Source: Saccharomycopsis crataegensis (lineage: Eukaryota; Ascomycota; Saccharomycetes; Ascoideales; Saccharomycopsidaceae). Taken from it: DNA of 64,000 nt. The notes below the pieces were generated by a model. That model was not told the DNA's origin and did no database searches. It saw only the letters and a list, made by a program, of their open reading frames with translations. The stretch lies in the NCBI RefSeq assembly GCF_037102585.1, contig NW_027043829.1:3658001-3722000 (forward strand), written 5' to 3'. Shown piece after piece: positions 18,057 through 27,132 of the stretch. Within the stretch, counting starts at the first letter, position 1. Each line of letters begins with the position of its first letter. A program made the position numbers and the translations under genes.

Positions 18057-20717
18057 TTATTTCTTTTTTCTTGATGTCGTGGCCCTCTTTGTGGCGGTTT
18101 TCTTGGCTGCCCTTTTTGCTGGAGCCTTCTTTTGTTTAATAAGTTTGTCCTTTTTGATATCTTGCTCTTCTTCATCATCTTCATCGTTATTCTCTTCGGC
18201 ATCTTCAGCTGCCGCTTCATCCAAATCTGGTTTGGCAGATGACGCTCCACCTCTTCCAACCCCGGCAGTACCAACAACATAAATGGCAACTGGATGGGTC
18301 GACGCGTTGTATTTTCTGGTAAATGATGATTTGACAGTAGAAGCAATCTTCTTTTGAACAATGTCAAGTTTATAAGGATTCGTTCCCACTCCAAAGTCCA
18401 AGACATACTCCCAATCTTCTTTAGTCAAGTAATAATTGTCCAAAATCGAAATGGTTTCTTCAATTCCTTCGGCACCTTTTTGCATCAAAGGCACAGAAAG
18501 TTTTTGGGCCAACAAGTTCAAGTAATTCATTCTTAATTCTGATTTGTTAGTCAAAGTTCTCAACTTGGTATGGTAGTTCAAATCAGTAAGCAATCTGTTA
18601 TATTTATTACCCTTGGAAAGGTTTCCCAAAAATGAGGTGAAATTGATTCTTCCCATCACTTGTCCATGAACAAACGACGAAGGACGTACCGCGGACATGA
18701 CGGCATGTAATGGCATCAATGACCACATTTGATCGGCAGAGTGGATTTTACGATCCACCAAATCAGCCTGTGAAATAGAGTCAGCAGCCTTCGCCACCAA
18801 TTCCAAGCTTTCCAACTTTGATCCAGCCTTTTGAGGGTTGACATTCAAATAATTTTCTTGAACCATCAACGGGGCAAATTGATAATCATCAAAGTAATAT
18901 TCAATCTTCTCATTAATAGAGACCTTAGAATTATTGTTCCAAATTTGAGATGACAAGTATCTTGAAGTGATATCGAAGGTCTTCATCGCCACGTTCTTCT
19001 CCCACCCTTTGATGACTTCTGTAAAATTCTTATCATTAAGCTCTGGAACAGTCTTACTCACTGTCGATAATAAATTGATGATTTGACGGATATCATTCTT
19101 GGTATATTCAACCAATCTGTCGATAATTTCTGGTGGAACTTTAATTTTCTCACGCAAGCAAATCGTCATTATTCTTGATTTAATGGCTTTAGTTTCCGGT
19201 CTTCTAAACTGAAGGTCATAAGTCACTCTGTCAAAAGGTCTCATTTTCTGCAAAGATTTATCATTACAAATCAAAATAATTGGGATGGAAGTCTTACGAC
19301 AGAAACTGGCCAACGCTCCAACACCACCAAAATCACCAGAGGACATACCATCAACTTCATCCATAATCAATATAAGCTTGCTTGTAGTCTTTTCCTTCTT
19401 GGAAAAAAATCCCATTACCCCTTCATTGTCCAAAACATCTTTAATTGTTTGATTCAATAAGTTTTTACTTCTAACATCAGAAGCATTCTTTTCAATGATG
19501 TCATAACCCATCTCTTTAGCAATAATATGAGCAGAAGTAGTCTTACCAATCCCTGGTGGTCCACTAATTAATGATGCTGGGAAAGAATCACCATAATATT
19601 TGAAACCTTTGCTCTTTAAGGAGTTCCAATTTGTTAGCCATTTCTTTAGTTTTTCAACTTGACCTTTATTACCGCAAATCTGTGACATTTTGGTTGGGGC
19701 ATATTTGACAGTCCATAACTTTTCTTCATCAGGGCGATCAATCGATTTGACATAAGTATCCGTCGATGCACGCGGATCACTTTCTCTAAGCTTTTGAATT
19801 TTTAACAATTTGTCACGTTTAGCCTTTTCTCTCATTTCTGATTCCCTAACTTCCTGCTCTGCGTCAGCTTTTGCTTTAGCTTCTTCTTCTTTCCGTTTCT
19901 CAAGAACCTTTTGCGCAGCTTCATTTCCTTCACCACCTTCTTTTGGAGCTGCTTCGATCAATTGGCAAAACCCAGCTTCATCGATATGTCGACATTTCAA
20001 TGCCTTGATTTTGGCAACTTTTGAAGGACCAGCATCTTCACCTAACACTACAACACTGGTTTTCCCACTGATTGATTTCGTGACTTTGGCACCATATTGC
20101 TTGGCCAAATACTCACAGTCGTCACGGCTAAGATGAGGTAAAAGACCAGTGAATACGATAGTCAACCCTGCCAAACAATCAGGGGCTCCTCGAGGTTTTG
20201 TAAAGTTTTCATCGGTGGCATGTGTCTTTAGTTCTGATTGCTTTGCCCAAAAGTTAACTTTTTCACCAGCCTGGGCTTCTGGTAATTCGCAATCTGGAAT
20301 CATAGCAAGGGCATCTTCTGCTGTGAAGCTCTTTTTAGAAGAGCTTGCTAAAGATTTAGGAGCTGGTGCTTCTTTTTTTACAGGAGCTGCTTTTTTATTA
20401 GGGGCCTTCTTAGCTGCTGGCTTTTTCACTGGCTTTTTAGGTTCATCATCCAAATCAATGACTTCCAAATCGTCTTCATCATCTTCCACAATCTTTGCTG
20501 CCCTAGATCTTGTAGTGCTCTTCTGTGGTCTTTTGTTTACGACTGGCTCGTCGATCTCTATAATATCGGAATCATCGGTGAATTCCTCAACATCTTTTGG
20601 TTTTGTATTCTTCTTTTGTTTCTTGACGGTTGACCCAGCAGCCGAGGATTCAGCCACCCTTTTTGTCTTCGGTTTGCCACTCTTCTTTCCAAAAAACAGA
20701 GCGATATCAGTAGGCAT
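18057..20717 (-). CDS. RFC1: Replication factor C large subunit Rfc1
   Basis: Large subunit of the clamp loader that opens PCNA onto primed DNA. Residues 1-12 hold a PIP-box-like D-I-x-x-F-F-G-K-K. A basic/acidic linker (13-130) is followed by a BRCT domain (about 176-257; G-L-T-I-V-F-T-G, then S-G-K-T-S-V-V-V-L-G), which binds the 5' phosphate of DNA. The AAA+ module has Walker A G-P-P-G-I-G-K-T (386-393) and Walker B L-I-L-I-M-D-E-V-D-G (448-457). The RFC1 C-terminal collar follows, and the tail is acidic then strongly basic. Length 886 against 861 in S. cerevisiae. Head to head with PRI2. Confidence 0.96.
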   Translation of the reverse strand: MPTDIALFFGKKSGKPKTKRVAESSAAGSTVKKQKKNTKPKDVEEFTDDSDIIEIDEPVVNKRPQKSTTRSRAAKIVEDDEDDLEVIDLDDEPKKPVKKPAAKKAPNKKAAPVKKEAPAPKSLASSSKKSFTAEDALAMIPDCELPEAQAGEKVNFWAKQSELKTHATDENFTKPRGAPDCLAGLTIVFTGLLPHLSRDDCEYLAKQYGAKVTKSISGKTSVVVLGEDAGPSKVAKIKALKCRHIDEAGFCQLIEAAPKEGGEGNEAAQKVLEKRKEEEAKAKADAEQEVRESEMREKAKRDKLLKIQKLRESDPRASTDTYVKSIDRPDEEKLWTVKYAPTKMSQICGNKGQVEKLKKWLTNWNSLKSKGFKYYGDSFPASLISGPPGIGKTTSAHIIAKEMGYDIIEKNASDVRSKNLLNQTIKDVLDNEGVMGFFSKKEKTTSKLILIMDEVDGMSSGDFGGVGALASFCRKTSIPIILICNDKSLQKMRPFDRVTYDLQFRRPETKAIKSRIMTICLREKIKVPPEIIDRLVEYTKNDIRQIINLLSTVSKTVPELNDKNFTEVIKGWEKNVAMKTFDITSRYLSSQIWNNNSKVSINEKIEYYFDDYQFAPLMVQENYLNVNPQKAGSKLESLELVAKAADSISQADLVDRKIHSADQMWSLMPLHAVMSAVRPSSFVHGQVMGRINFTSFLGNLSKGNKYNRLLTDLNYHTKLRTLTNKSELRMNYLNLLAQKLSVPLMQKGAEGIEETISILDNYYLTKEDWEYVLDFGVGTNPYKLDIVQKKIASTVKSSFTRKYNASTHPVAIYVVGTAGVGRGGASSAKPDLDEAAAEDAEENNDEDDEEEQDIKKDKLIKQKKAPAKRAAKKTATKRATTSRKKK

Positions 20718-21014
20718 TGTTGTCTATTATCTGTCCTAACTTCTCACACTCCTATTTTCCTCAAAGCAAAAATGATAGCTGGACAATTGTTGTTGGAGAA
20801 GACCTTTCTGCTTCACTTGCTTCCACCTCTTTTTTTTTCTCTCATTTTAGCGCGCGTGAATTTTCGCGTTCCAACGTCATGGCACAAACTCGACGCGTCA
20901 GCTCAATGATTTTTTTTGATCTCTGAATAAAACGCGAAACTCTCTTCAACAGATTTACCACCAATAATTATTGATTATATCCGTCATTGATACCTTGAAA
21001 AGAGAAAAATCTCA
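20718..21014. promoter_or_regulatory. Bidirectional RFC1-PRI2 promoter with MCB/SCB-like elements
   Basis: 297 bp between two replication genes. It contains an exact MCB core ACGCGT (20893-20898), TTTCGCG (20862-20868, SCB consensus on the minus strand) and CGCGAAA (20933-20939, SCB consensus), plus a GCGCGCG stretch near 20851. MBF/SBF bind such sites and drive late-G1 expression of DNA synthesis genes in budding yeasts. Confidence 0.75.
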
Positions 21015-22583
21015 ATGTTTAATAAAACTAAAAGAATCAGAACCACAACTGGTAGAAAGAATTTCGAGGCCAATCCATTGAAATCTTTCTACTTGGAAAA
21101 AGAATCGCTATCGTCGCTATATAATACAAGATTATCATTCTATGAAAGTCCCCCAATCAGTGAGATCACTCTTGAGGATTTCGAACAATGGGCAATTGAT
21201 CGTTCGAAAGTGTTGATCGAAATTGAAAGTTGTTTGGCACGGAATAAGACCATGAAGGAGATGATTGGAGAATTGAAACCGCTATTGGCCAAACATCTAC
21301 CATTATCGGCCTTCAATGGTAAAAACGAGGATCAAGTTGTGAGTGAAAGAATCAAAGATCACTACTCACATTTCATTTTACGATTAGCATTTTCCAGAAG
21401 CCAAGAACTAAGAGACAGATTCGTCAAGGCAGAAATTGCCCTCTTCAAAATCCGATACATATCTCTCCTAACCAATCTGGAACAGGCAGAATTCCTCAAG
21501 ACGTTAAATATCGATTTCGACCCAGTTAACGACCGGGAAAAACAGGAATTTCTGGACCAGCTATACGATAGCAACTACGCGAATATCTTGTTCCATTTGA
21601 AATCCAATATCGATTCTAATTCGGGTATACAGGTCAACAATCAACTCATCAAGCAACAGTTTGCTAAAGAGCATTTCATCAAAGTGGAGTTTGATTCGGT
21701 GATGGAGTCCGTATCTAATAGATCTGTTTTTTTAAGAAACGGGTACGCCTACATTATGGCGTCGCAATCGATGGGTTTGTTGGTCAACGAATTTTCTAAA
21801 AAATTATCATCAGCATTGGTAAGAACCGCCTATATTTATCCACGGCTTGATGAAGATGACAGACTTTTGCCAATCTTGAACCATTTATCCTCGAATTACA
21901 CCTCCATTGAATACCAGCCAGAATATGCTCTGAGAGGTGGTGAGTCCGGGGACATCAATGCTGAATCTATCACCACAGAACCTATAATGAAACATTTCCC
22001 ACTCGAAATGAAATACTTGATGAAGGCCGTGATGCGAGAAAATCATTTGAAGTACTTGGGTCGTACTCAATTAACTTTATTTTTAAAAGGTATCGGGTTG
22101 AGTGTTGATGAAAGTGTCAAGTTTTTCTGTAAATGGTTTACCATGAATGGCAAACTAACACAAGAGAAGTTCTACAAAGAATATAAGTATAATATTCGTC
22201 ATTGTTATGGTTTAGAAGGTTCTAGAATTAATTATAAACCATGGGACTACGCTACCATTTTGGCCAAACCAAAGCCTGGGAGAAATGAGTACCACGGCCT
22301 GATTTTCCGTGATTTGAAACCAGAGGCCTTAGTCAATGAATTAAAGGAAGCAGGAATTACAGACCAATATGACTTAACAGTCATCTTGGATGATTGTGCA
22401 AAAGGCAATTATATCATTGCCATCACTAGAGTTTTCGAGATCTTGCACAAGGATGAATTAGATAATAGTAAATTCAAGTTTGAAGGTAGTAATATTGTCC
22501 ATCCAAATCTTTGGTTTGATAGATCAAGACAGTTGGAAAGACAATCCAGTGAGCAGAAGGTTGAAAGTGATTCTAAGAAGTAA
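21015..22583 (+). CDS. PRI2: DNA primase large subunit Pri2, lacking the Fe-S cysteines
   Basis: Large subunit of the polymerase alpha-primase complex, which helps make and measure the RNA primer. The protein is full length (522 against 528 in S. cerevisiae) and strongly conserved, with F-L-K-G-I-G-L-S, Y-N-I-R-H, G-x-R-I-N-Y-K-P-W-D and H-P-N-L-W-F-D-R-S-R-Q in the C-terminal domain. In yeast and human four cysteines there (S. cerevisiae C336, C417, C434, C474) hold a [4Fe-4S] cluster. Here the matching positions are E331, Y412, a CTG codon at 429 and I470. The first three spacings (81 and 17) equal those of S. cerevisiae, and the last differs by one. C395 (R-H-C-Y-G) and C463 (L-D-D-C) are present but are not known ligand positions. 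The gene looks functional, so it may be a cluster-free primase. Confidence 0.95.
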   Translation: MFNKTKRIRTTTGRKNFEANPLKSFYLEKESLSSLYNTRLSFYESPPISEITLEDFEQWAIDRSKVLIEIESCLARNKTMKEMIGELKPLLAKHLPLSAFNGKNEDQVVSERIKDHYSHFILRLAFSRSQELRDRFVKAEIALFKIRYISLLTNLEQAEFLKTLNIDFDPVNDREKQEFLDQLYDSNYANILFHLKSNIDSNSGIQVNNQLIKQQFAKEHFIKVEFDSVMESVSNRSVFLRNGYAYIMASQSMGLLVNEFSKKLSSALVRTAYIYPRLDEDDRLLPILNHLSSNYTSIEYQPEYALRGGESGDINAESITTEPIMKHFPLEMKYLMKAVMRENHLKYLGRTQLTLFLKGIGLSVDESVKFFCKWFTMNGKLTQEKFYKEYKYNIRHCYGLEGSRINYKPWDYATILAKPKPGRNEYHGLIFRDLKPEALVNELKEAGITDQYDLTVILDDCAKGNYIIAITRVFEILHKDELDNSKFKFEGSNIVHPNLWFDRSRQLERQSSEQKVESDSKK

Positions 22584-22989
22584 ACAGTTTTCTGATTTGC
22601 TTCCGTCGTCATTTATGGTTATTATTTCTTCTCTTGTTTTATTTTATTTTTTTTTCGAAAAAGGTTATAATTTTGTTTAATATAAGTTCTACGTTGGTTT
22701 AAATTTCTTGCAACTTCACAAAAAGAAAGATTAATGCATGTGGTGTAATTTTTGTACAAGAGAATGGAAAAATGAATATGCTTCGCAAAAAAAGAAGTTC
22801 AAAATATAAAAAAAAATGTAAGAAATAAGAAATAAAAGTATAAATACAAAATGCTGAAAATACGCAAATGACAGATCACCGAACTAAAAAAGAAAAGAGA
22901 CAAAAAATCAAGAAAAAGCAAAGAATAGTATCACACAGCATTTCTGAAACATCGCCAAATTTTATATGAAAAGCATATCAGACATCCCT
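22584..22989. other. Convergent intergenic region
   Basis: 406 bp, AT-rich, between the 3' ends of PRI2 and the following gene. Nothing further is seen. Confidence 0.5.
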
Positions 22990-25377
22990 TCAATCAATAT
23001 CGTCTTCGATGGTCAATTCTAATGGTCCAGCGATTTCTTGAGGAACTTGCGGAGATGAACCTTGTCTCATCAATAAAGAAGAGGTAGAAATGGAATTGTG
23101 CTGCTTAAACTGGGTTGGCACAGGCGCAGGTAATGCTGGACGAGCAGGATTAGATGGTAATGTCGGGAGAGATTGCGACATTGCCGAACTAGGAGAAGGT
23201 TCACTGCCGGTCGGCTTAAACCACGAACCAAATATTGAGGAAGCTAAAGAAGGTGTGTCTGGAGAAACCAGTGGTTCGGGAATATCTTCTTTAATAACTA
23301 ATGGATTTGAAGCGTTGATAGGATTGGTGGTTTTGAACAATACTGGTCTTTTAATGAAAGCTGAGCCAGTATACAAATTATTTGCGATACTAGAAGTTGA
23401 ACTTTCACCTCCAGCAAAGCCTAAACCACGTTGAGGCAAATTGATTGAGGCAATCATGCTTGGATGATCATATTGGTTAAAATATTGGTCTTCATTAAGT
23501 TCATTTTCTTCATTTGTTTCTCTAGGAGGACTCGATTTCTTTAAATCAGTGGTTGTTGGTGAAGTATTTAAAGCTTTGTGAGCCTTCTTGTTAGACATAT
23601 GCGATTTCAATTCAAGTTCTGCTTCCTTGGCATTATCAAAAGCTTGTAACAAGAATGGCATTTCTTCCGTTAAAGTGGTTCTTCCCTGGGCGTTGTTGAT
23701 ATTGTGACGGAAATTGTTATTTGAAGTCGATCTACTCATCATGCCGAGAGTTGCAGATGAAGATAAAGTAGAAGGTTCTCGGGAATGCGTTTTGTAATTG
23801 CTATTCATTACTTGACTCTTCAATTTTCTAGCGTTATTAGAAATGTTGTGAAGATCTTGATCAGACTCGTATAAGGTATCATTATCAAAATTAGAGCTGT
23901 TTGCAGGACTTGAGAAGTCTGATCTGACAGATGCAGGTTGCGGTTGACGACGGCTATCATTTGGAGTCGAGGTGTGGTCTCCGAAAGGAGAGTTTTTAGA
24001 ATTCTGGCGAGTATGAGTGGCATGTTCAGTTCTTGGAATATGCTCAAACAGATCATCAGACTCCATTCCTATAGAGCTATCATCATCATCATCATCCGCA
24101 GTTGTGGTGTTAGCAAAGGATGCTTTATATTCTGGTTCATAGACTTGCTTCATCAAGGCATCAAACATCTTTTCTAAATCACCAATTACTGCCAAACATT
24201 CATTGATTTCATCTGGAATTTCGGTTTCTTGGGCGTCGTGTAATTGGTTCAAAATTGTAATAACGAAATCTTTATACCCTTCGATGGTCGCTGCCAAATC
24301 GTTTGAAATAATAGGATGGTCGGCGTCTATAATACTACTAGCAGCATCATTTCCGTCAGCATTATCCATATTAAAGTCTTGAAGAAGTTCCTCCAAATCA
24401 GATCCCATAATAATCAATTTCGATTGGGAATAAGAAACATTGATTTTTTCGCTGAGTTGGTTCTTCAACTCAATGATTTTAAGGGAAATATTGGTGAGAA
24501 GTACACCTGCATCACTGACATATTGTAAAGGACTGAAATTTGACAAAACCCTATTGATGTCTAGAATAATGGCATTTAGTTCATAAAGACTTTGGTGGAA
24601 CTCCAAGGCCTTATTGAGAACCGTCTTTGCCACATGAGTATCAAATATTTTTGAGTGTCCATATCCATTTTCTTCTTCTTCTTCTTCTTCTTCCCCGTCA
24701 ATCTCCATACCGGCCAAAAGATCAATAGGACTTGAAAATAAAGACTTTGAATTGTGCTTCTTATGTTTATTTTCTCTAGTCTTTTTGTTTTTTTTCTTCT
24801 TTTTGGGTGTATTTTGAGCATTGAAATCCGGTCTAATAGCTCGCTGAATATCTTTTTCTAATGCAATGAATTCCCATCCGGTGGTTATCATTGAGATCAA
24901 GTTATTTAAATCTTGGAGTACTTTGAAAGCCTTATTTATATACTTCACTAGTGGTTTATCTGATAATGGTAAAGTTCTCAACACAACAGCTAAAGATTCG
25001 GGAGAAATATCATCACTGGATATGATAGAAAGAATAGGGTCGTTGAATTCTGCATATTCATCAATTGTATCGTTGGTATCATCAATATGGGAATCATCAT
25101 CGTTAAAGCTATCGTCAAAACTGTAGTCTGCCGTGGACATTCTTGCTCCCGAATTATATTTGGTCCTTGTAACTACCGGTGTCACATCAACAAGATCATC
25201 TTCATCATCAAATTCGATATCAGATCTATCATCATTATCTTGTTCTTCCTCTTCTCTGGTATACCGTCCATATAATTTGGAATATGTGTGATGGCTTTCT
25301 CTTGAAGAATTTGATTTAAGGTAGGCATCCAAGGAAGAAGGCCTCAATGATGTTGAGGTCGCAGATAGATCGGCCAT
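22990..25377 (-). CDS. Large acidic, Ser/Asn-rich protein of unknown function
   Basis: I do not recognise this 795-residue protein. Residues 1-130 are acidic and disordered (runs of Asp/Glu). A folded, helical part covers about 137-200 (with L-V-K-Y-I-N-K-A-F-K-V-L-Q-D-L-N) and about 245-350 (V-L-N-K-A-L-E-F-H-Q-S-L-Y-E-L-N), separated by a lysine run (K-K-K-K-K-N-K-K) and an acidic run coded by GAA/GAG repeats. Another helix lies at about 360-425. From about 430 to the end it is Ser/Pro/Asn-rich and likely a phosphorylation target. The helical part could be an adaptor for membrane or organelle positioning, but this is a guess. Confidence 0.75.
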   Translation of the reverse strand: MADLSATSTSLRPSSLDAYLKSNSSRESHHTYSKLYGRYTREEEEQDNDDRSDIEFDDEDDLVDVTPVVTRTKYNSGARMSTADYSFDDSFNDDDSHIDDTNDTIDEYAEFNDPILSIISSDDISPESLAVVLRTLPLSDKPLVKYINKAFKVLQDLNNLISMITTGWEFIALEKDIQRAIRPDFNAQNTPKKKKKNKKTRENKHKKHNSKSLFSSPIDLLAGMEIDGEEEEEEEENGYGHSKIFDTHVAKTVLNKALEFHQSLYELNAIILDINRVLSNFSPLQYVSDAGVLLTNISLKIIELKNQLSEKINVSYSQSKLIIMGSDLEELLQDFNMDNADGNDAASSIIDADHPIISNDLAATIEGYKDFVITILNQLHDAQETEIPDEINECLAVIGDLEKMFDALMKQVYEPEYKASFANTTTADDDDDDSSIGMESDDLFEHIPRTEHATHTRQNSKNSPFGDHTSTPNDSRRQPQPASVRSDFSSPANSSNFDNDTLYESDQDLHNISNNARKLKSQVMNSNYKTHSREPSTLSSSATLGMMSRSTSNNNFRHNINNAQGRTTLTEEMPFLLQAFDNAKEAELELKSHMSNKKAHKALNTSPTTTDLKKSSPPRETNEENELNEDQYFNQYDHPSMIASINLPQRGLGFAGGESSTSSIANNLYTGSAFIKRPVLFKTTNPINASNPLVIKEDIPEPLVSPDTPSLASSIFGSWFKPTGSEPSPSSAMSQSLPTLPSNPARPALPAPVPTQFKQHNSISTSSLLMRQGSSPQVPQEIAGPLELTIEDDID

Positions 25378-25484
25378 TGTCTAGCTATTAACTTCCTTTT
25401 CGTTTTTCTAGGGTTTCCCAAGGATTTTTTGTAATAATCGGTATCACTATTGTTATTGTTTTTTGTTTTGTTTGGGTCTTTCTG

Positions 25485-25524
25485 TTTTGTTTTGTTTTGT
25501 TTTGTTTTGTTTTGTTTTGTTTTG
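25485..25524. repeat. (TTTTG)8
   Basis: Eight exact copies of a 5-bp unit, about 110-150 bp upstream of the start of the 795-residue protein. Confidence 0.92.
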
Positions 25525-25874
25525 GTCTGTCTCAAATGGAGAAGTTTTGCTATGGAACAGGCCCAATTTTCGCTGGGGGGATATATTTCCAAATGAATAT
25601 TGTTTATATATATTTTGTTTGTGTGTGTGGTACTCTTTCCCCTGTTTAGTTGACTTACAAAAGCTGTGAGATTTGTGGGTACTTTTGTGTCATGGGAAAA
25701 AAAAAAATCATCAAAAAAAAAAGTAAAAAAAAAAGTCGCTTGAGGGGAATCTCCAAAATCACCCTATAAAAAAATGCGGTTCTCCAGCTGCAATTTGGTT
25801 GCGCGGCCCTGGTGGAGCGGTACACTCTATATATCTCCGTCATTTATTCATCATTATTACTATTATTATTATTA

Positions 25875-25899
25875 TTCTATTCTATTCTATTCTATTCTA
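25875..25899. repeat. (TTCTA)5
   Basis: Five exact copies of a 5-bp unit just past the ATP10 stop, preceded by a (TTA)n run. Confidence 0.9.
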
Positions 25900-25921
25900 T
25901 TTACACAAACTGCTAGCACCT

Positions 25922-26905
25922 TCAGAATATCTTGGTGGAGGTCTTCTTCCCAACCTCTAATTGAAGACCTTGCACCGTCTTCCACAACGTTTGGATGTCG
26001 CTTTCCTCTGGATCCCCGCAACTCAACCATCTGATCTTACCTTCATTGTCGATAATGTAAATGTAACCAGTAATCCCATTCAAATAGTTGATACTCTCCT
26101 TGGTTGGGACATCGATATACTTCTTGTTCAAAATAAGGAAATTCTTCAAGTATTCGGGATCACTGACATTCTTTTTAATGGCCTTACTCGCAAAAGTTTT
26201 GAAAATCCATTTCTTGAAAAAATTGTCATAAAGGGTGACATTAACAATCTGGAGATTCGGGTAATTGGTTTTAAGTTGTTGGAACGTTTCATTAGACTGT
26301 AAATAGTTTTTAGCGCCATCAGAGGCTTCCTTGTTTTTCAATGATAAGTCACTAAATTTATTGATATCGAAATATTTCTTGGTGAAGTTCTGCCCAATGG
26401 CAGTAGTGAAAATCCTCACAATACTAAACTTATCATTAGCCCCAGAATTGGTGAACACATCATACGTCGATATATTTTTGCCCTTCTCTAAGTTCTCGTC
26501 TGCAATAAAATTGGGGAAGTATAATGATTTTTCTTTCTTGAAATATGATCTTGGTGAAATGAACACTTTGCCTCCAGTTTTTCTAAAGATAAACATATCG
26601 TACATCCCGCTGGTGGCAAACTCTTTCTCCAAATTTTCTTTTCTCTTTAATCTGTTATCGTTATTCATCCAATCAGTTCTTCTTTGTTTGAATGATCTTG
26701 TGTCAATTCCATCGGTCGAGCTTGGCTTTTGTGCTTGCCCCACTGGCTTAATGACTTCTTTCTTTTCAAAGTTTTTTGGACTAGTATTTTTAAGAGTGCT
26801 GCCGAGTGCTTTGAGTAAGCCCGGTTGCATAGTGGTAGAAAAGCATCTTCTCAGTATCATATTGGTTACATTCATACTTGATGGCCTCGATAGAGATTTT
26901 GACAT
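25922..26905 (-). CDS. ATP10: Mitochondrial ATP synthase assembly factor Atp10
   Basis: Inner-membrane chaperone for subunit 6 of the F0 sector of ATP synthase. The N-terminus is basic with I-L-R-R-C-F-S-T-T (17-25), typical of a mitochondrial presequence and cleavage site. Conserved family stretches include Y-F-K-K-E-K-S-L-Y-F-P-N, S-I-V-R-I-F-T-T-A-I-G-Q and the C-terminal G-Y-I-Y-I-I-D-N-E-G-K-I-R-W-L-S-C-G-D, which closes a thioredoxin-like fold. Length 327 against 279 in S. cerevisiae, with the extra length in the N-terminal linker. A second ATG at residue 12 is a possible start and would still leave a presequence. Confidence 0.9.
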   Translation of the reverse strand: MSKSLSRPSSMNVTNMILRRCFSTTMQPGLLKALGSTLKNTSPKNFEKKEVIKPVGQAQKPSSTDGIDTRSFKQRRTDWMNNDNRLKRKENLEKEFATSGMYDMFIFRKTGGKVFISPRSYFKKEKSLYFPNFIADENLEKGKNISTYDVFTNSGANDKFSIVRIFTTAIGQNFTKKYFDINKFSDLSLKNKEASDGAKNYLQSNETFQQLKTNYPNLQIVNVTLYDNFFKKWIFKTFASKAIKKNVSDPEYLKNFLILNKKYIDVPTKESINYLNGITGYIYIIDNEGKIRWLSCGDPEESDIQTLWKTVQGLQLEVGKKTSTKIF

Positions 26906-27132
26906 TTATCAAATATTTTAAAAATTCACCAAAAAAATCACTAAAAATCGGTGCTCTGCTGTGGTGCGCATAAGCATCGATTTCAACATGCGCAAATCTA
27001 GGTGAAGTACCACTTTTTTTTTTGATCTTACAAAGCTTCCCAGATAATTTGTCTATCATTGTATATTGGACTATCTTGATTAAATAGGGTGTTGTATAAA
27101 TATAGAATATCCTTTCATTATTTTCGACAGAT

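Larger units (their letters stand above)
25378..25921. other. Intergenic with two pentanucleotide repeats
   Basis: 544 bp between the upstream region of the acidic protein and the 3' end of ATP10. It holds (TTTTG)8 at 25485-25524 and (TTCTA)5 at 25875-25899. No gene is seen. Confidence 0.7.

Noticed and set aside
20149-20739. 196-codon frame antisense to RFC1
   Set aside because: It is a shadow of lysine-rich RFC1 codons read on the other strand. The same holds for frames opposite ATP10 (26331-26921), NUG1 (42502-43023) and the coiled-coil gene (8400-8855).
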